Shown: positions 23,149 through 31,501, counted from the first letter of the stretch. The stretch: 64,000 nucleotides of DNA from Ruminiclostridium sp. (GCA_022792035.1 JAAWAE010000099.1:1-64000); one strand, 5' to 3'. Translations and numbers: made by a program. Notes: generated by a model not told the origin, from the sequence alone.

Positions 23149-23844
23149 TCAGAGTTCCCGCAGGGCCTCCACCAGGGCGGTCTTTTCCGCCGCCCTCCCG
23201 TCCTTACGCTTGAGGACCCGGGCAGGCACCCCGGCCACCACGGTGTCCGGCTCCACGTCGCTGACCACCACGGCCCCGGCGGCCACCACGGCCCCCTTGC
23301 CGATCCGGCAGCCCTCCAGCACCACGGCGTTGGCGCCGATCATCACGTCGTCCTCCACCACAACGGGGACGGCGCTGGCCGGCTCCACCACCCCGGCCAG
23401 GACGGTCCCGGCCCCGATGTGGCAGTTCTTCCCCACCATGGCCCGGCCACCTAGGACCGCGCCCATGTCGATCATCGTCCCGGCGCCGATGACGGCCCCG
23501 ATGTTGATCACGGCCCCCATCATGATGACGGCGTTGTCGCCGATCTCCACCTTTTCCCGAATCACGGCCCCCGGCTCAATGCGGGCATTGATGTCCTTCA
23601 TGTCCAGCAGGGGGATGGCGGAGTTGCGGCAGTCGTTCTCAATGACCACCTGCTCCAGATCCCCGGCGCGGGCCTCCAGGACAGGGGCGATCTCCTTCCA
23701 ATCTCCAAAGACGATCTTGCTCTCCCCGCAGGGGAAGACCGTGGCGTTGGGGAAGTCTACGGGAGCCTTTTCCTTCACGAACACCCGGACGGGCGTTTTC
23801 TTCTCCGCTGTGCGGATGCGTTCAATGATTTCCTGTGCGTCCAT
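23149..23844 (-). CDS. dapH: 2,3,4,5-tetrahydropyridine-2,6-dicarboxylate N-acetyltransferase
   Basis: 231 residues from ATG 23844 (AAAGGAGGAACC upstream). The N-terminal ~85 residues ([20 protein letters not shown]) are the DapH-specific domain. A left-handed beta-helix of hexapeptide repeats ([20 protein letters not shown] and onward to [20 protein letters not shown]) forms the trimeric acetyl-CoA site. It acetylates tetrahydrodipicolinate, opening the acetylase branch of diaminopimelate synthesis. The divergent M20 deacetylase and the following aminotransferase supply the later steps. Confidence 0.96.
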   Translation of the reverse strand: MDAQEIIERIRTAEKKTPVRVFVKEKAPVDFPNATVFPCGESKIVFGDWKEIAPVLEARAGDLEQVVIENDCRNSAIPLLDMKDINARIEPGAVIREKVEIGDNAVIMMGAVINIGAVIGAGTMIDMGAVLGGRAMVGKNCHIGAGTVLAGVVEPASAVPVVVEDDVMIGANAVVLEGCRIGKGAVVAAGAVVVSDVEPDTVVAGVPARVLKRKDGRAAEKTALVEALREL

Positions 23845-23895
23845 ACTTGGTTCCTCCTTTATGGCAAACGGGTCAATCGAGTGAAATCATGCAAA

Positions 23896-23924
23896 AGTAT
23901 ACCATTTTTCCTGGATCAATGCAA
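23896..23924 (-). promoter_or_regulatory. Promoter of dapH
   Basis: Minus-strand TTGCAT (23924-23919), 17-base spacer, TATACT (23901-23896). Confidence 0.65.
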
Positions 23925-23941
23925 GAAGGAGGGAGCGATCC

Positions 23942-25075
23942 ATGACTGTGATCCAACACCGCCAGGCCCTGCACCAGATCCCCGAGCTGGACCGGGACCT
24001 GCCCAAGACCCTGGCTTACCTGGAAGAAGTCCTGACCCCTTTGGGCTGTACCCTCTCCCGGCCCTGTGCCGGGTGCCTGTGCGCCTTTTTTGACTTTGGG
24101 CGGTCCGACGCCGTGGCCTTTCGCAGCGACGCCGACGCCCTGCCCATCCAAGAGGAAACGGGCCTCCCCTATGCCTCCCGGCACCCGGGACAGATGCACG
24201 CCTGCGGCCACGACGGCCACATGGCCATGCTCCTGGACCTGGCCCAGTGGCTGTCCGCCCAAGCGGCACTGCCCCACAACATCCTCCTGGTCTTCCAGGG
24301 GGCGGAGGAGACCACCGGCGGGGCCCGGGACCTCTGCGAAAGCGGGATCTTCGAGACCCGCCGGGTCCGGTGCATCTTCGGGATGCACCTCTGGCCGGAC
24401 CTTCCCGCCGGGGTCATCGCCAGCCGGAAAAACGAGCTGATGAGCCGCTCCTGTGAGGTCAGCGTGGAGGTCCTGGGGCGTTCCAGCCACATCGCCAAGG
24501 CATCGGAGGGCATCGACGCCCTGGCCGCCGGGGTGGCCTTCTACCGCCGGGCCCTAGCCCTGGAGCAGTCCCTGCCCCCGGAGATCTTCCGTCTGCTGAA
24601 ATTCGGACGGATGGAGAGCGGCACGGTGCGCAACGCCGTCAGCGGCAGGACGGTGCTTCTAGGGAGCCTGCGGGCCTTCCAGGACGAGGTCTTCTTCGGC
24701 CTGCGGGACGGCCTGCGGGACATCGCCCAGGCGGTGGAGGCGGAGAGCGGATGCACCGTCACCGTCCACACCAACGACGGCTACCCCGCCGTCTGGAATC
24801 CCCCGGCGCTGTTCGACGCGGTCCGCCGCTGGGGGCTGTCCTTCCAGACCCTGGACGCCCCGGTGATGATCGCCGAGGATTTCTCCTGGTACCAGCGCCA
24901 TCTGCCGGGGCTGTTTTTCTTCCTGGGCACCGGTCCCTCTCCGGCCCTCCACGCCGCCGGCTTCTCTTTCCAGGAGGAGCTCCTCCAGACCGGCGCGGCC
25001 TTCTGGAAGGATCTCGTTTCCAAACTTCCCCAGGACCTGTCCGATTTCCATGGGAAAATTCAAGGTTTTTTATGA
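23942..25075 (+). CDS. M20-family amidohydrolase, probable N-acetyl-diaminopimelate deacetylase
   Basis: 377 residues from ATG 23942 (GAAGGAGGGAGCGATCC upstream). M20/M40 metal-site motifs are present: FRSDADALPIQEETG, HACGHDGHMAMLL and FQGAEETTGGARDL, then the dimer domain starting near SRSCEVSVEVLGRSSH. Family members cut N-acyl amino acids (hippurate, acetyl-DAP, indole-acetyl-amino acids). Divergent dapH and an aminotransferase just downstream make N-acetyl-LL-diaminopimelate the best guess for its substrate. The assignment rests on context; the fold is certain. Confidence 0.9.
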   Translation: MTVIQHRQALHQIPELDRDLPKTLAYLEEVLTPLGCTLSRPCAGCLCAFFDFGRSDAVAFRSDADALPIQEETGLPYASRHPGQMHACGHDGHMAMLLDLAQWLSAQAALPHNILLVFQGAEETTGGARDLCESGIFETRRVRCIFGMHLWPDLPAGVIASRKNELMSRSCEVSVEVLGRSSHIAKASEGIDALAAGVAFYRRALALEQSLPPEIFRLLKFGRMESGTVRNAVSGRTVLLGSLRAFQDEVFFGLRDGLRDIAQAVEAESGCTVTVHTNDGYPAVWNPPALFDAVRRWGLSFQTLDAPVMIAEDFSWYQRHLPGLFFFLGTGPSPALHAAGFSFQEELLQTGAAFWKDLVSKLPQDLSDFHGKIQGFL

Positions 25076-25219
25076 AGTGGTGCAGCTGCAACAGAATTTT
25101 TCCTCCCATCCTGTTATCCTAAGGCAGGAAGGTGAAAAAGCATCGTCTCTCAGCACGAAAGCACCCCCCGCGATCCCATCGTTTTTATTTTTATTTATAT
25201 AATGTAGGAGGACGACACC

Positions 25220-26359
25220 ATGACTGAACTTCTCAACCGCAACCTCTTATCCCTGGACCCCCACGACCCCCAGCGTTTCGTAACCCTGGCCAAGCAGACG
25301 GAAGACTGCATCCTGCTCACCCTCAGCGAGCCGGATTTCGGCATCTCCGACGTGGTCCGCACCAACGTCCCCAAATCCCTGGAGACCGGCCGGACCCACT
25401 ACGTCCCCGCCCCCGGCGATGACAGTATGCGCGTGGCCGTCGCGGACTTCGAGCGCCGCACCATGGGCCTGGACTACAGTTACGACGAGGTCATCACCAC
25501 CGTAGGCGGCACCGAGGCGTTGTACCTGGCCCTCCAGGGCATCCTGAACCCCGGCGACGAGGTCATCATCCCCCGCCCCGCCATCGGTCTCTATGAGAAC
25601 ATTGTCCGCCTCTCCGGCGCGGTCCCCGTTTTCCTGGACACCACCGAGGATGCCTACCAGATCAACGGCAGCAAGCTCTCTGCCCTGGTGAACGAGAAAA
25701 CCAAGGCCGTCGTCCTCAACTCCCCCAACAACCCCACCGGCGTCGTCCTCACCAACGAGAGCCTGCAGGCCGTCCGGGACGCTGTGGCGGACAAGCCCAT
25801 CTTCGTCATCTGCGACGATGTGTACAACCGCGTGGTCTATGAGGGGACCTGCCCCTCCTTCGCCGCCGCCTTCCCCGAACTGAAGGCACAGACCCTGGTG
25901 GTCCAGAGCCTGAGCAACTCCTATGCCATGGCCGGGTTCCGGGTGGGCTATCTCCTGGGGGCAAAGCCCGTCATCGAAAAGCTGACCCTTCTCCACACCT
26001 CCGCCGTGAACTGCGTGGTGGCCTTCAACCAGGACGCCGCCATCAACGCCATTCACTCCGACATCATGGGGATGGTCTGGGCTTACGACTCCCGCCGCAA
26101 GTTCATGGAGGAAAAGCTCACGGCTCTGGGCATGGACTTCGTGGCTCCCCAGGGCGCCTTCTACGTCTTCCCCTCCATCCAGAAGTTCGGCCTGGATTCC
26201 GAGACCTTCTGCACCCGCCTCATCCAGGAGGCCAAGGTGGGGGTCCTGCCGGGCATCTGCTTCGGGTCGGACGATCACATCCGCATCTCCTACAGCGCCC
26301 CCATGGGCAACCTGCGCATGGCAATGGCCCGCTTTGAGAACTTTGTGAAATCCCTGTAA
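25220..26359 (+). CDS. Class I/II aminotransferase-fold protein with Asn at the PLP-lysine position
   Basis: 379 residues from ATG 25220 (AGGAGGACGACACC upstream). The fold-type I aminotransferase plan is complete: TVGGTEALYLALQ, LNSPNNPTG (166-174), ICDDVY (197-202) and the substrate Arg in IRISYSAP. In this family the coenzyme lysine stands in S-K-x-Y-A-M-x-G-x-R-x-GY. Here that stretch reads LSNSYAMAGFRVGY, so residue 233 is Asn (AAC at 25916-25918) instead of Lys. By context it would be the N-acetyl-LL-diaminopimelate aminotransferase, but without the lysine normal transamination should be lost or strongly slowed. A sequencing error of one base (AAG to AAC) would also explain it. Confidence 0.88.
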   Translation: MTELLNRNLLSLDPHDPQRFVTLAKQTEDCILLTLSEPDFGISDVVRTNVPKSLETGRTHYVPAPGDDSMRVAVADFERRTMGLDYSYDEVITTVGGTEALYLALQGILNPGDEVIIPRPAIGLYENIVRLSGAVPVFLDTTEDAYQINGSKLSALVNEKTKAVVLNSPNNPTGVVLTNESLQAVRDAVADKPIFVICDDVYNRVVYEGTCPSFAAAFPELKAQTLVVQSLSNSYAMAGFRVGYLLGAKPVIEKLTLLHTSAVNCVVAFNQDAAINAIHSDIMGMVWAYDSRRKFMEEKLTALGMDFVAPQGAFYVFPSIQKFGLDSETFCTRLIQEAKVGVLPGICFGSDDHIRISYSAPMGNLRMAMARFENFVKSL

Positions 26360-26377
26360 TTTCCGAACCAGCGCCAA

Positions 26378-26424
26378 AAAGGCGGACCAAGTCCTGCCCC
26401 TTGCGGGAGACTTGGTCCGCCTTT
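26378..26424. terminator. Bidirectional terminator between aminotransferase and SleB-like genes
   Basis: AAAGGCGGACCAAGTC (26378-26393) and GACTTGGTCCGCCTTT (26409-26424) pair perfectly over 16 bases between two converging genes. Confidence 0.85.
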
Positions 26425-26444
26425 CTGCTGATGTGTTTTCCTGC

Positions 26445-27095
26445 TTACAGATAGCAGAAATAGCTGGTGCTGGAGAACCAGCCGCTATTGAAGTACACAC
26501 TCTTCCACACCCCGCTGCCCTGGGCGAAGTTGGCCTGGAAGAGGACGTTGGCGGGCATATCCACCCGTCCCATCATGGCCTTCTTTGCCGCGCTGACGCA
26601 GGAGAGGTAATTGGTACTGCTGGCGTTCTGGGCCGCCTGGGTGGTGGACACCGCGGCGTACTTGCCGGCATACTGGCCGGGCTGGGTCACCACTGCCTTG
26701 ACACTGTTGGGGAAGCGGCTGGAGGCCACCCGGTTGAGCACCACCTGGGCCACGTATTCCCGCAGCTGGTCCGTGGTGCTCCCGGCCTCGTAATAAACGG
26801 TGGTGGCCAGGATGCGGATGTCCTCGTCGCTGTACTGGGCCAGACGCTCATAAGCGGCGATCTCTGCCGCGGCCTCCTTCCAAGTGGTCTTAGCGGACTG
26901 AACATAGGCGCTGTCCTCACTATAGCCCATCTTGCGCATGGCCTGGGCGGCCTGGTGGGCCTGGGACTGTATCGTACGGTGCTCATCGATGGCCGCCATG
27001 CAGGTGGTGTAGTTGTCCCCGGCCGCGAAGGCGGGGGCGGCTAGGCTCACCATGAGGGTCAGGCTGAGTACAGCTGTGGTCAAAAACTTCTTCAT
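26445..27095 (-). CDS. Secreted SleB-like cell wall hydrolase (Hydrolase_2 family)
   Basis: 216 residues from ATG 27095 (GGAG eight bases upstream; a GTG immediately before is also possible). A signal peptide covers about residues 1-25 (MKKFLTTAVLSLTLMVSLAA, then PAFA-A). After a helical linker, the domain RILATTVYYEAGS..REYVAQVVLNRVASSRFPNSVKAVV-QPGQY is the SleB/CwlJ-type Hydrolase_2 core with the catalytic Glu in YYEAG. These enzymes cut peptidoglycan glycan strands in spore germination or wall turnover. A strong promoter lies about 180 bases upstream and the leader is highly structured (next entry). Confidence 0.88.
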   Translation of the reverse strand: MKKFLTTAVLSLTLMVSLAAPAFAAGDNYTTCMAAIDEHRTIQSQAHQAAQAMRKMGYSEDSAYVQSAKTTWKEAAAEIAAYERLAQYSDEDIRILATTVYYEAGSTTDQLREYVAQVVLNRVASSRFPNSVKAVVTQPGQYAGKYAAVSTTQAAQNASSTNYLSCVSAAKKAMMGRVDMPANVLFQANFAQGSGVWKSVYFNSGWFSSTSYFCYL

Positions 27096-27276
27096 CACGA
27101 AAACTCCTATCGACGGGGAAGGGTCTCAAATGCCATTGCATCCAGGCAAGCGCCCGATTCTTCGCCTGGCCCGCTGGGGCCGGCGCTGAACGGCAGCGGC
27201 AAGACACAGACTCTTCCTGCTTCGGCTGGGTCTGGCCTGCGCTCTTTCTTTCTCGCAGGGTCTTTTGGCGCTTGCA
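27096..27276 (-). ncRNA. Structured 5' leader of the SleB-like gene, candidate cis-regulatory RNA
   Basis: The transcript predicted from the promoter at 27283-27311 begins at GCAAGCGCC (27275-27267). This pairs perfectly with GGCGCTTGC at 27154-27146, closing a ~130-base domain. Inside are a hairpin CCTGCG/CGCAGG (27259-27236), a bulged GC-rich stem around 27200-27181, and GGCCC-CAGC-GGGCC (27181-27168). A small ATGC-AATG-GCAT hairpin follows before the GGAG site. A terminal pairing of the 5' end around several hairpins is riboswitch-like. I could not match it to the conserved cores of the ydaO (c-di-AMP) or GEMM (c-di-GMP) classes. Confidence 0.45.
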
Positions 27277-27282
27277 TGGCCG

Positions 27283-27311
27283 ATTATACAGGATGTTCCC
27301 GCGCATTTCAA
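27283..27311 (-). promoter_or_regulatory. Promoter of the SleB-like gene
   Basis: Minus-strand TTGAAA (27311-27306), 17-base spacer, TATAAT (27288-27283). Confidence 0.75.
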
Positions 27312-27474
27312 ATCTGCGAAATCTGGAATTTTTTCAGGTATCCTTTGTGTACTTTGTTCAGATGCCCGAATATTTCTTGCGAATTCCTTGTTGTCTTTGG
27401 GCAATGCGTCTCCATTTTGTTCTTCTTTGTTACTGATTTGTTAAGATTTAGGGGCTATTTTGTTACCTTTATAC
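27312..27474. other. Non-coding stretch, T-rich on the plus strand
   Basis: Between the SleB-like promoter and the crotonase terminator. It is clearly AT-richer than its surroundings. I see no credible gene with a ribosome site, no long repeat and no further hairpin. Confidence 0.5.
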
Positions 27475-27508
27475 AAAAATCAGACCGGCCATCCCCTGGC
27501 CGGTCTGA
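27475..27508 (-). terminator. Terminator of the crotonase gene
   Basis: TCAGACCGGCCA and TGGCCGGTCTGA (one-base offset around CCCC) followed leftward by TTTTT. Confidence 0.88.
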
Positions 27509-27583
27509 CGCATTTGGGACATACGCCTTGTGCCCCAAGGCTTTTCCGCTTCGTCAAAGTGCACTAGGCAAAATGCACAAAAA

Positions 27584-28360
27584 TCAAAACTCCTTAAATT
27601 CCGGCTTGCGGCGCTCCAAAAAGGCCGTCATGCCCTCGGTTTTGTCCTCTGTGGCGAAAAGCAAACCCAGCAGATCCATCTCCCGGGTACAGCCGCTGGT
27701 CATGTCCACACCCATGCTCAGGTTCACCGCGCTCTTGGCCATGGACACGGCAAAACTGGCCTTGGAGGCGATGCGCTCGGCCATTGCGAAACACTCCTCC
27801 ATGAGCTTTTCCCGGGGCACCACATGGTTCGCCAGGCCGATGCGGTAGGCCTCCTGGGCGTCGATGGGATCACAGGTGAAGATCATCTCCTTGGCCCGTC
27901 CCACGCCCACGATCCGGGCCAGACGCTGGGTCCCGCCGCCGCCGGGCAGGATGCCAAGGCCCACCTCCGGCAGGCCGAAGCGGGCGTTCTCCGCCGCGAT
28001 GCGGATGTCACAGGCCAGGGCCAGCTCACAGCCGCCCCCCAGGGCGAAGCCGTTGACGGCGGCGATGGTCACTTGCCGCATATTCTCCAGCAGGAAGTTG
28101 GCTCGATGGGTCAGCTGGGCCAGCTCCCGGCCCTCCTTGCCGCTCTGGTGGACCATCTGGGAGATGTCCGCGCCGGCGGCAAAGGCCTTCTCCCCGGCTC
28201 CGGTGACGATGACCACCTTCACCTCGTCGTTGGCCTCCAGCTCCTCCAAGCCCTGGGCGATCTCCCGAAAAACCTGGCTGTTCAAGGCGTTGAGACAGTC
28301 AGGACGGTCGATGGTCAGCACCGCCGCCGGTGCCTGGATGTCCAGTTTTACAAATTGCAT
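27584..28360 (-). CDS. Enoyl-CoA hydratase/crotonase family protein
   Basis: 258 residues, the family standard. The CoA oxyanion-hole segments are FAAGADISQM and IAAVNGFALGGGCELALACD. The two catalytic glutamates of hydratases are in place: E112 (GGCELAL) and E132 (LPEVGLGILPGGGGT). It should hydrate short 2-enoyl-CoA such as crotonyl-CoA, a step of butyrate formation or of beta-oxidation. No thiolase, bcd or etf genes adjoin it, so its pathway is not shown. It lies directly downstream of the NodB/PHP/ATP-grasp operon (27 bases) and may be read from it. Confidence 0.93.
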   Translation of the reverse strand: MQFVKLDIQAPAAVLTIDRPDCLNALNSQVFREIAQGLEELEANDEVKVVIVTGAGEKAFAAGADISQMVHQSGKEGRELAQLTHRANFLLENMRQVTIAAVNGFALGGGCELALACDIRIAAENARFGLPEVGLGILPGGGGTQRLARIVGVGRAKEMIFTCDPIDAQEAYRIGLANHVVPREKLMEECFAMAERIASKASFAVSMAKSAVNLSMGVDMTSGCTREMDLLGLLFATEDKTEGMTAFLERRKPEFKEF

Positions 28361-28387
28361 AACATTGTGCCTCCTCCTCGTATTTTC

Positions 28388-29668
28388 TCAACCCCGGAAG
28401 GCCCGGTAGACCGACCGGCGGGTGAAATCCGTTTCTGTCCCGAAAAACTCGCTGGGCAGGGCATTCACCGGCGCGTCCGGGTCCATGGCATACTTCAGGA
28501 TGCTCTGCTCCGCGCACCAGTCCATGGCCCCCCAGCAGGGGTGGGCCCCGGCCCCCGTCTCCCGCAGGCGCTGGACCCGGCGTCCAATGGCCTCCTCCCG
28601 GGGGGCCAGGAGCATCGACAGCTCCCCCCAGGTCATGGGGGCCTCCAGCCGCAGGCGGTTGTCCGCAAAGACGATGCCCCGGGTCTTTTGCAGCTGGTTC
28701 AGCTTTTCAAAGTCCGGGTCCTCCCGTCCCACATCGGCAAAGGGGCTCTCCGCCATGAGCTGCTCCACCGTCACTACTTTATAATCGTACCGCCGCAGCA
28801 GCTCCAGCTGCTTCTTCAGCCCAAAGGCCACCGGCGTGCGGCGGGCCATGTTATAGCCGTCCTTTTGAAAGATGATCTGTCCGCTGAGGGCGTCAGGGTT
28901 CGCGGCCAGGATCTTGGCCATGGGGGCGGTCATGGCCTCCACCTCCCCCTTGAGGGTCTCCTCCGCCGAGCCCCGGTTCACCGGCAGCCATCCCGCCCCG
29001 TCAAAGGACGCGGCCATGTACTGGTAACCCAGCTGGTCATAGACATCGTAACTGGAAAAGCCCCCGGCCATCTTGTCCACATAGTGGGGCGGACGGCCCA
29101 TGGTCATCTCATACCCGTAGCGCTCCCGAAGCAGGTTGTGCAGGCGGCTCAGGTCCGCCACGGCGGCATCCAACCCCTCCAGGTAGCTGCGCTTGCCGTA
29201 GACGAAGGGTTTCTTGCCGAAGAGGATGTGTCGGTAGCCGTGGTTGGTGATCTGGTGGCCCTCCTCCAGGATGCGGCGGATCAGGCGCTCGTTGTTGGCC
29301 GCGCCCCCCCGCTCGTCCTGGTTGATGTCGGGGTAGTGGTCAAACTTGACGCCCCCCCAGTCCGCCTGCCCGGTGCGGCCGGCCACGTCGGGGTAATTCT
29401 CTCCGGTGTCCCCCACCACGTCAAAGGTCCCCAGGGCCTCATACTCCTTTAAGATATCCAGCAAAACATCCGTGAGGGCCCGTCCCTGGAACTTGTCCGG
29501 AATGGCGGGCAAGTCCATGGGCCCGTCATCAAAGGTCATGGCCACCAGACGCTGCTGGGTCCGCACCCGCTCGATGCGCCGGGTATAACTGATGGGATGC
29601 TTTTCCTCGGGGAGAAACCGCTTCAAGACCCTCTTCCCGGCCTTCCCCGCCTTTACGATGATCGACAT
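28388..29668 (-). CDS. Polysaccharide deacetylase (NodB)-domain protein
   Basis: 426 residues from ATG 29668 (GGAAGGAGGACAACA upstream); no signal peptide. RLVAMTFDDGP (about 41-50) carries the NodB Asp pair. The long insert with NERLIRRILEEGHQITNHGY has the metal-binding H-x3-NHG. A typical C-terminal part QLGYQYMAASFDGAG follows, then ~150 residues unlike standard deacetylases. It overlaps the PHP gene by 16 bases and follows an ATP-grasp gene. The operon may make or trim a glycan or peptide polymer of the envelope. The substrate is not known. Confidence 0.82.
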   Translation of the reverse strand: MSIIVKAGKAGKRVLKRFLPEEKHPISYTRRIERVRTQQRLVAMTFDDGPMDLPAIPDKFQGRALTDVLLDILKEYEALGTFDVVGDTGENYPDVAGRTGQADWGGVKFDHYPDINQDERGGAANNERLIRRILEEGHQITNHGYRHILFGKKPFVYGKRSYLEGLDAAVADLSRLHNLLRERYGYEMTMGRPPHYVDKMAGGFSSYDVYDQLGYQYMAASFDGAGWLPVNRGSAEETLKGEVEAMTAPMAKILAANPDALSGQIIFQKDGYNMARRTPVAFGLKKQLELLRRYDYKVVTVEQLMAESPFADVGREDPDFEKLNQLQKTRGIVFADNRLRLEAPMTWGELSMLLAPREEAIGRRVQRLRETGAGAHPCWGAMDWCAEQSILKYAMDPDAPVNALPSEFFGTETDFTRRSVYRAFRG

Positions 29669-30396
29669 ATTGTTGTCCTCCTTCCCGATCGTCTAAAATC
29701 CTCTAACACGCACTTGGCGGCAAAGGCCGTCCATTTCCCCCAGCGCAGAGGGGAGGCGTTGGTTTTCTTTAACTTTGTGTACTGGCTCCGGGCCACGCAG
29801 AGAGCGGGGCTGTCCACCCCGGAGACCTCTCCTCCCCCCGCCAGCAGGGCGGCGCGCAGGGCAGGCAGGGTCAGCGCCTGGGCCTGCACCAGGATGCGGC
29901 CGCTGCCGATCTCCTGGGGCAGGTGGGCGTCGCTCCCGGCAAAGGGGGGCAGGCCCGTCTTCTGAGCCAACGCCGCCGCTTTGGCGTTGGCCAAAGGGTC
30001 CTTCCGGTCCGCCCGGCTGTTCCAGACCTCCACCCCGTCCAAGTGGGCTGCCAGAGGCAGCAGCTCCTCTTCCTTCCGGGGCCTTTGGAAGGGATGGGCC
30101 AGAACAGCCACACCCCCGGCCTCCCGGATGGCCTGGACGCTGGAGAGAAAGGACCGTGTCCCGTCCACCCCCTCCACGAACAGGCCCAGCAGGTGGCCCC
30201 GGTCCGTGGAGACCTCCACGCCGGGGATCATCAGCACCCCGTCCACCGAAGGCGGGCCGCTGTAGGACAGGTCGTGGTCGCAGATCGCCACGGCATCCAG
30301 GCCCCGCTGCCGCGCCGCGGCAGCAATCTCCTCCAGGCTCATGCGCCCGTCGGGAGAGCGGCGGGAGTGGATATGCAGATCAAGGCTTATCTTCAA
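29653..30396 (-). CDS. PHP-domain metal-dependent phosphoesterase
   Basis: 247 residues from TTG 30396, with GAGGAAG placed inside the end of the ATP-grasp gene. The PHP metal motifs appear in order: DLHIHSRRSPDG, AICDHD, VLAHPF and GSDAHLP. The family includes histidinol phosphatases, 3',5'-nucleotide phosphatases and tyrosine phosphatases of capsule systems. The operon with ATP-grasp and NodB genes points to an envelope role, for example phosphatase control of polymer export, but this is inference. Confidence 0.87.
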   Translation of the reverse strand: MKISLDLHIHSRRSPDGRMSLEEIAAAARQRGLDAVAICDHDLSYSGPPSVDGVLMIPGVEVSTDRGHLLGLFVEGVDGTRSFLSSVQAIREAGGVAVLAHPFQRPRKEEELLPLAAHLDGVEVWNSRADRKDPLANAKAAALAQKTGLPPFAGSDAHLPQEIGSGRILVQAQALTLPALRAALLAGGGEVSGVDSPALCVARSQYTKLKKTNASPLRWGKWTAFAAKCVLEDFRRSGRRTTICRSS

Positions 30397-30397
30397 G

Positions 30398-31501
30398 TTA
30401 TCGCTTCCTCAAACTGTTTTTCAAATAGGCCCGATAGGCCCCTCGGTCGTCGTTCTGGTCCAATGCTTCCCGGACCCGAAAAAAGTCCGCCATGCCCCCC
30501 AGAGCCCGCTTCCAGTCCCCCCGGCGCAGGTAGCCCAGGGTGGCCGCGCCGTCGTTGAAGACGAAGCGCATCTTCACCCCGGTCTGGAAGTCCTGGGGAG
30601 TATAGGGCAGGGCCTCCCCGGCGGCGGCCTGGACGTAGCGCAGAGTGTAGGGACTGCCGCAGCAGGCGGTGAGGGGGAAGCTCCCCCAGACCCGGGGATT
30701 CACCTCCAGCACCCGTCTCCCCTTCCACTCCACCATGGCCATCCCCACGAAGCCGAAGCTCTTCAAGAGGGCGTGGGACTGGCGGATCATCTCCTCGTCA
30801 TAGAAGCTGATACAGCAGGTGGAGGGCCCGCCGGTGACGGGGTACTCCCGCAGACGGCGGTGACACAGGGCGCAGAGCAGTTCCCCCTCCGGTCCCAGGA
30901 GCAGGTCCGCCCCCTCTCCCGCTCCTTCTACTTTTTCCTGGACGATGGGGGGGCCGTACTGGGCCATGGCTTGGTAGTTCCGCTGGAATTCTGCGGCATC
31001 CTGGGCGATGACGTAACGGTCCCGGGCCTTGAGGCCGAACTTCTCCCCGCAGTGGGGCTTGATGACCACTGGATAGGTCTCCGGCGGAGCGTCGTAGGCC
31101 CGGGGCACAGGGATGCCCAGCTCCAGACAGCGCCGGTGGACGCTCTCCTTGTCGTTGAGCTGGTCCAGCACCTCCGGGGCCGCGATGAGGAAATCCGCCA
31201 GGGGGGCAAACGCTGCCCGACGGCGGCTGACTTGGTTCAGGGTATCCGCGCCGGTGCAGAAGAGCACGGGATGCTCCAAGGTCTCCAGCAGACGCAGCAG
31301 GCGCTGGACATAGCCCTCGTCCTTGCTGCTGCCGTCGATCCAGCAGCCCTGGGCGGTATAGCGGGAGCGGAAGGAGGCCGGAACAACGGGGCTGTCCTCC
31401 CTGGTCTGGGTCACCACCACAGGATAGCCCGCCGCCCCCAGAGCGCGCACCGCCGCCAGGGAAGCGCGATACTTCCCATCTGTCACCACCACTGTTTTCA
31501 A
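30398..31501 (-). CDS. ATP-grasp domain ligase
   Basis: 367 residues from TTG 31501, eight bases after GAGGAGG; the frame is open further upstream but without a site. An N-terminal pre-ATP-grasp fold (KTVVVTDGKYRASLAAVRAL) leads to the ATP-grasp core: YPVVIKPHCGEKFGLKARD (nucleotide lysine), IVQEKVEGAGEGADLLL and the Mg-binding RRVLEVNPRVWGS. Such ligases join a carboxylate to an amine via an acyl phosphate. Related orphan ATP-grasp proteins modify wall peptides or make small peptides. It is the first gene of an operon with a PHP phosphoesterase and a NodB deacetylase. Confidence 0.87.
   Translation of the reverse strand: MKTVVVTDGKYRASLAAVRALGAAGYPVVVTQTREDSPVVPASFRSRYTAQGCWIDGSSKDEGYVQRLLRLLETLEHPVLFCTGADTLNQVSRRRAAFAPLADFLIAAPEVLDQLNDKESVHRRCLELGIPVPRAYDAPPETYPVVIKPHCGEKFGLKARDRYVIAQDAAEFQRNYQAMAQYGPPIVQEKVEGAGEGADLLLGPEGELLCALCHRRLREYPVTGGPSTCCISFYDEEMIRQSHALLKSFGFVGMAMVEWKGRRVLEVNPRVWGSFPLTACCGSPYTLRYVQAAAGEALPYTPQDFQTGVKMRFVFNDGAATLGYLRRGDWKRALGGMADFFRVREALDQNDDRGAYRAYLKNSLRKR

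Noticed and set aside
27096-27276. Calling the SleB-like leader a c-di-AMP (ydaO) riboswitch
   Set aside because: The gene type fits, but the conserved core sequences of that class were not found by eye, so only a structured leader is claimed.
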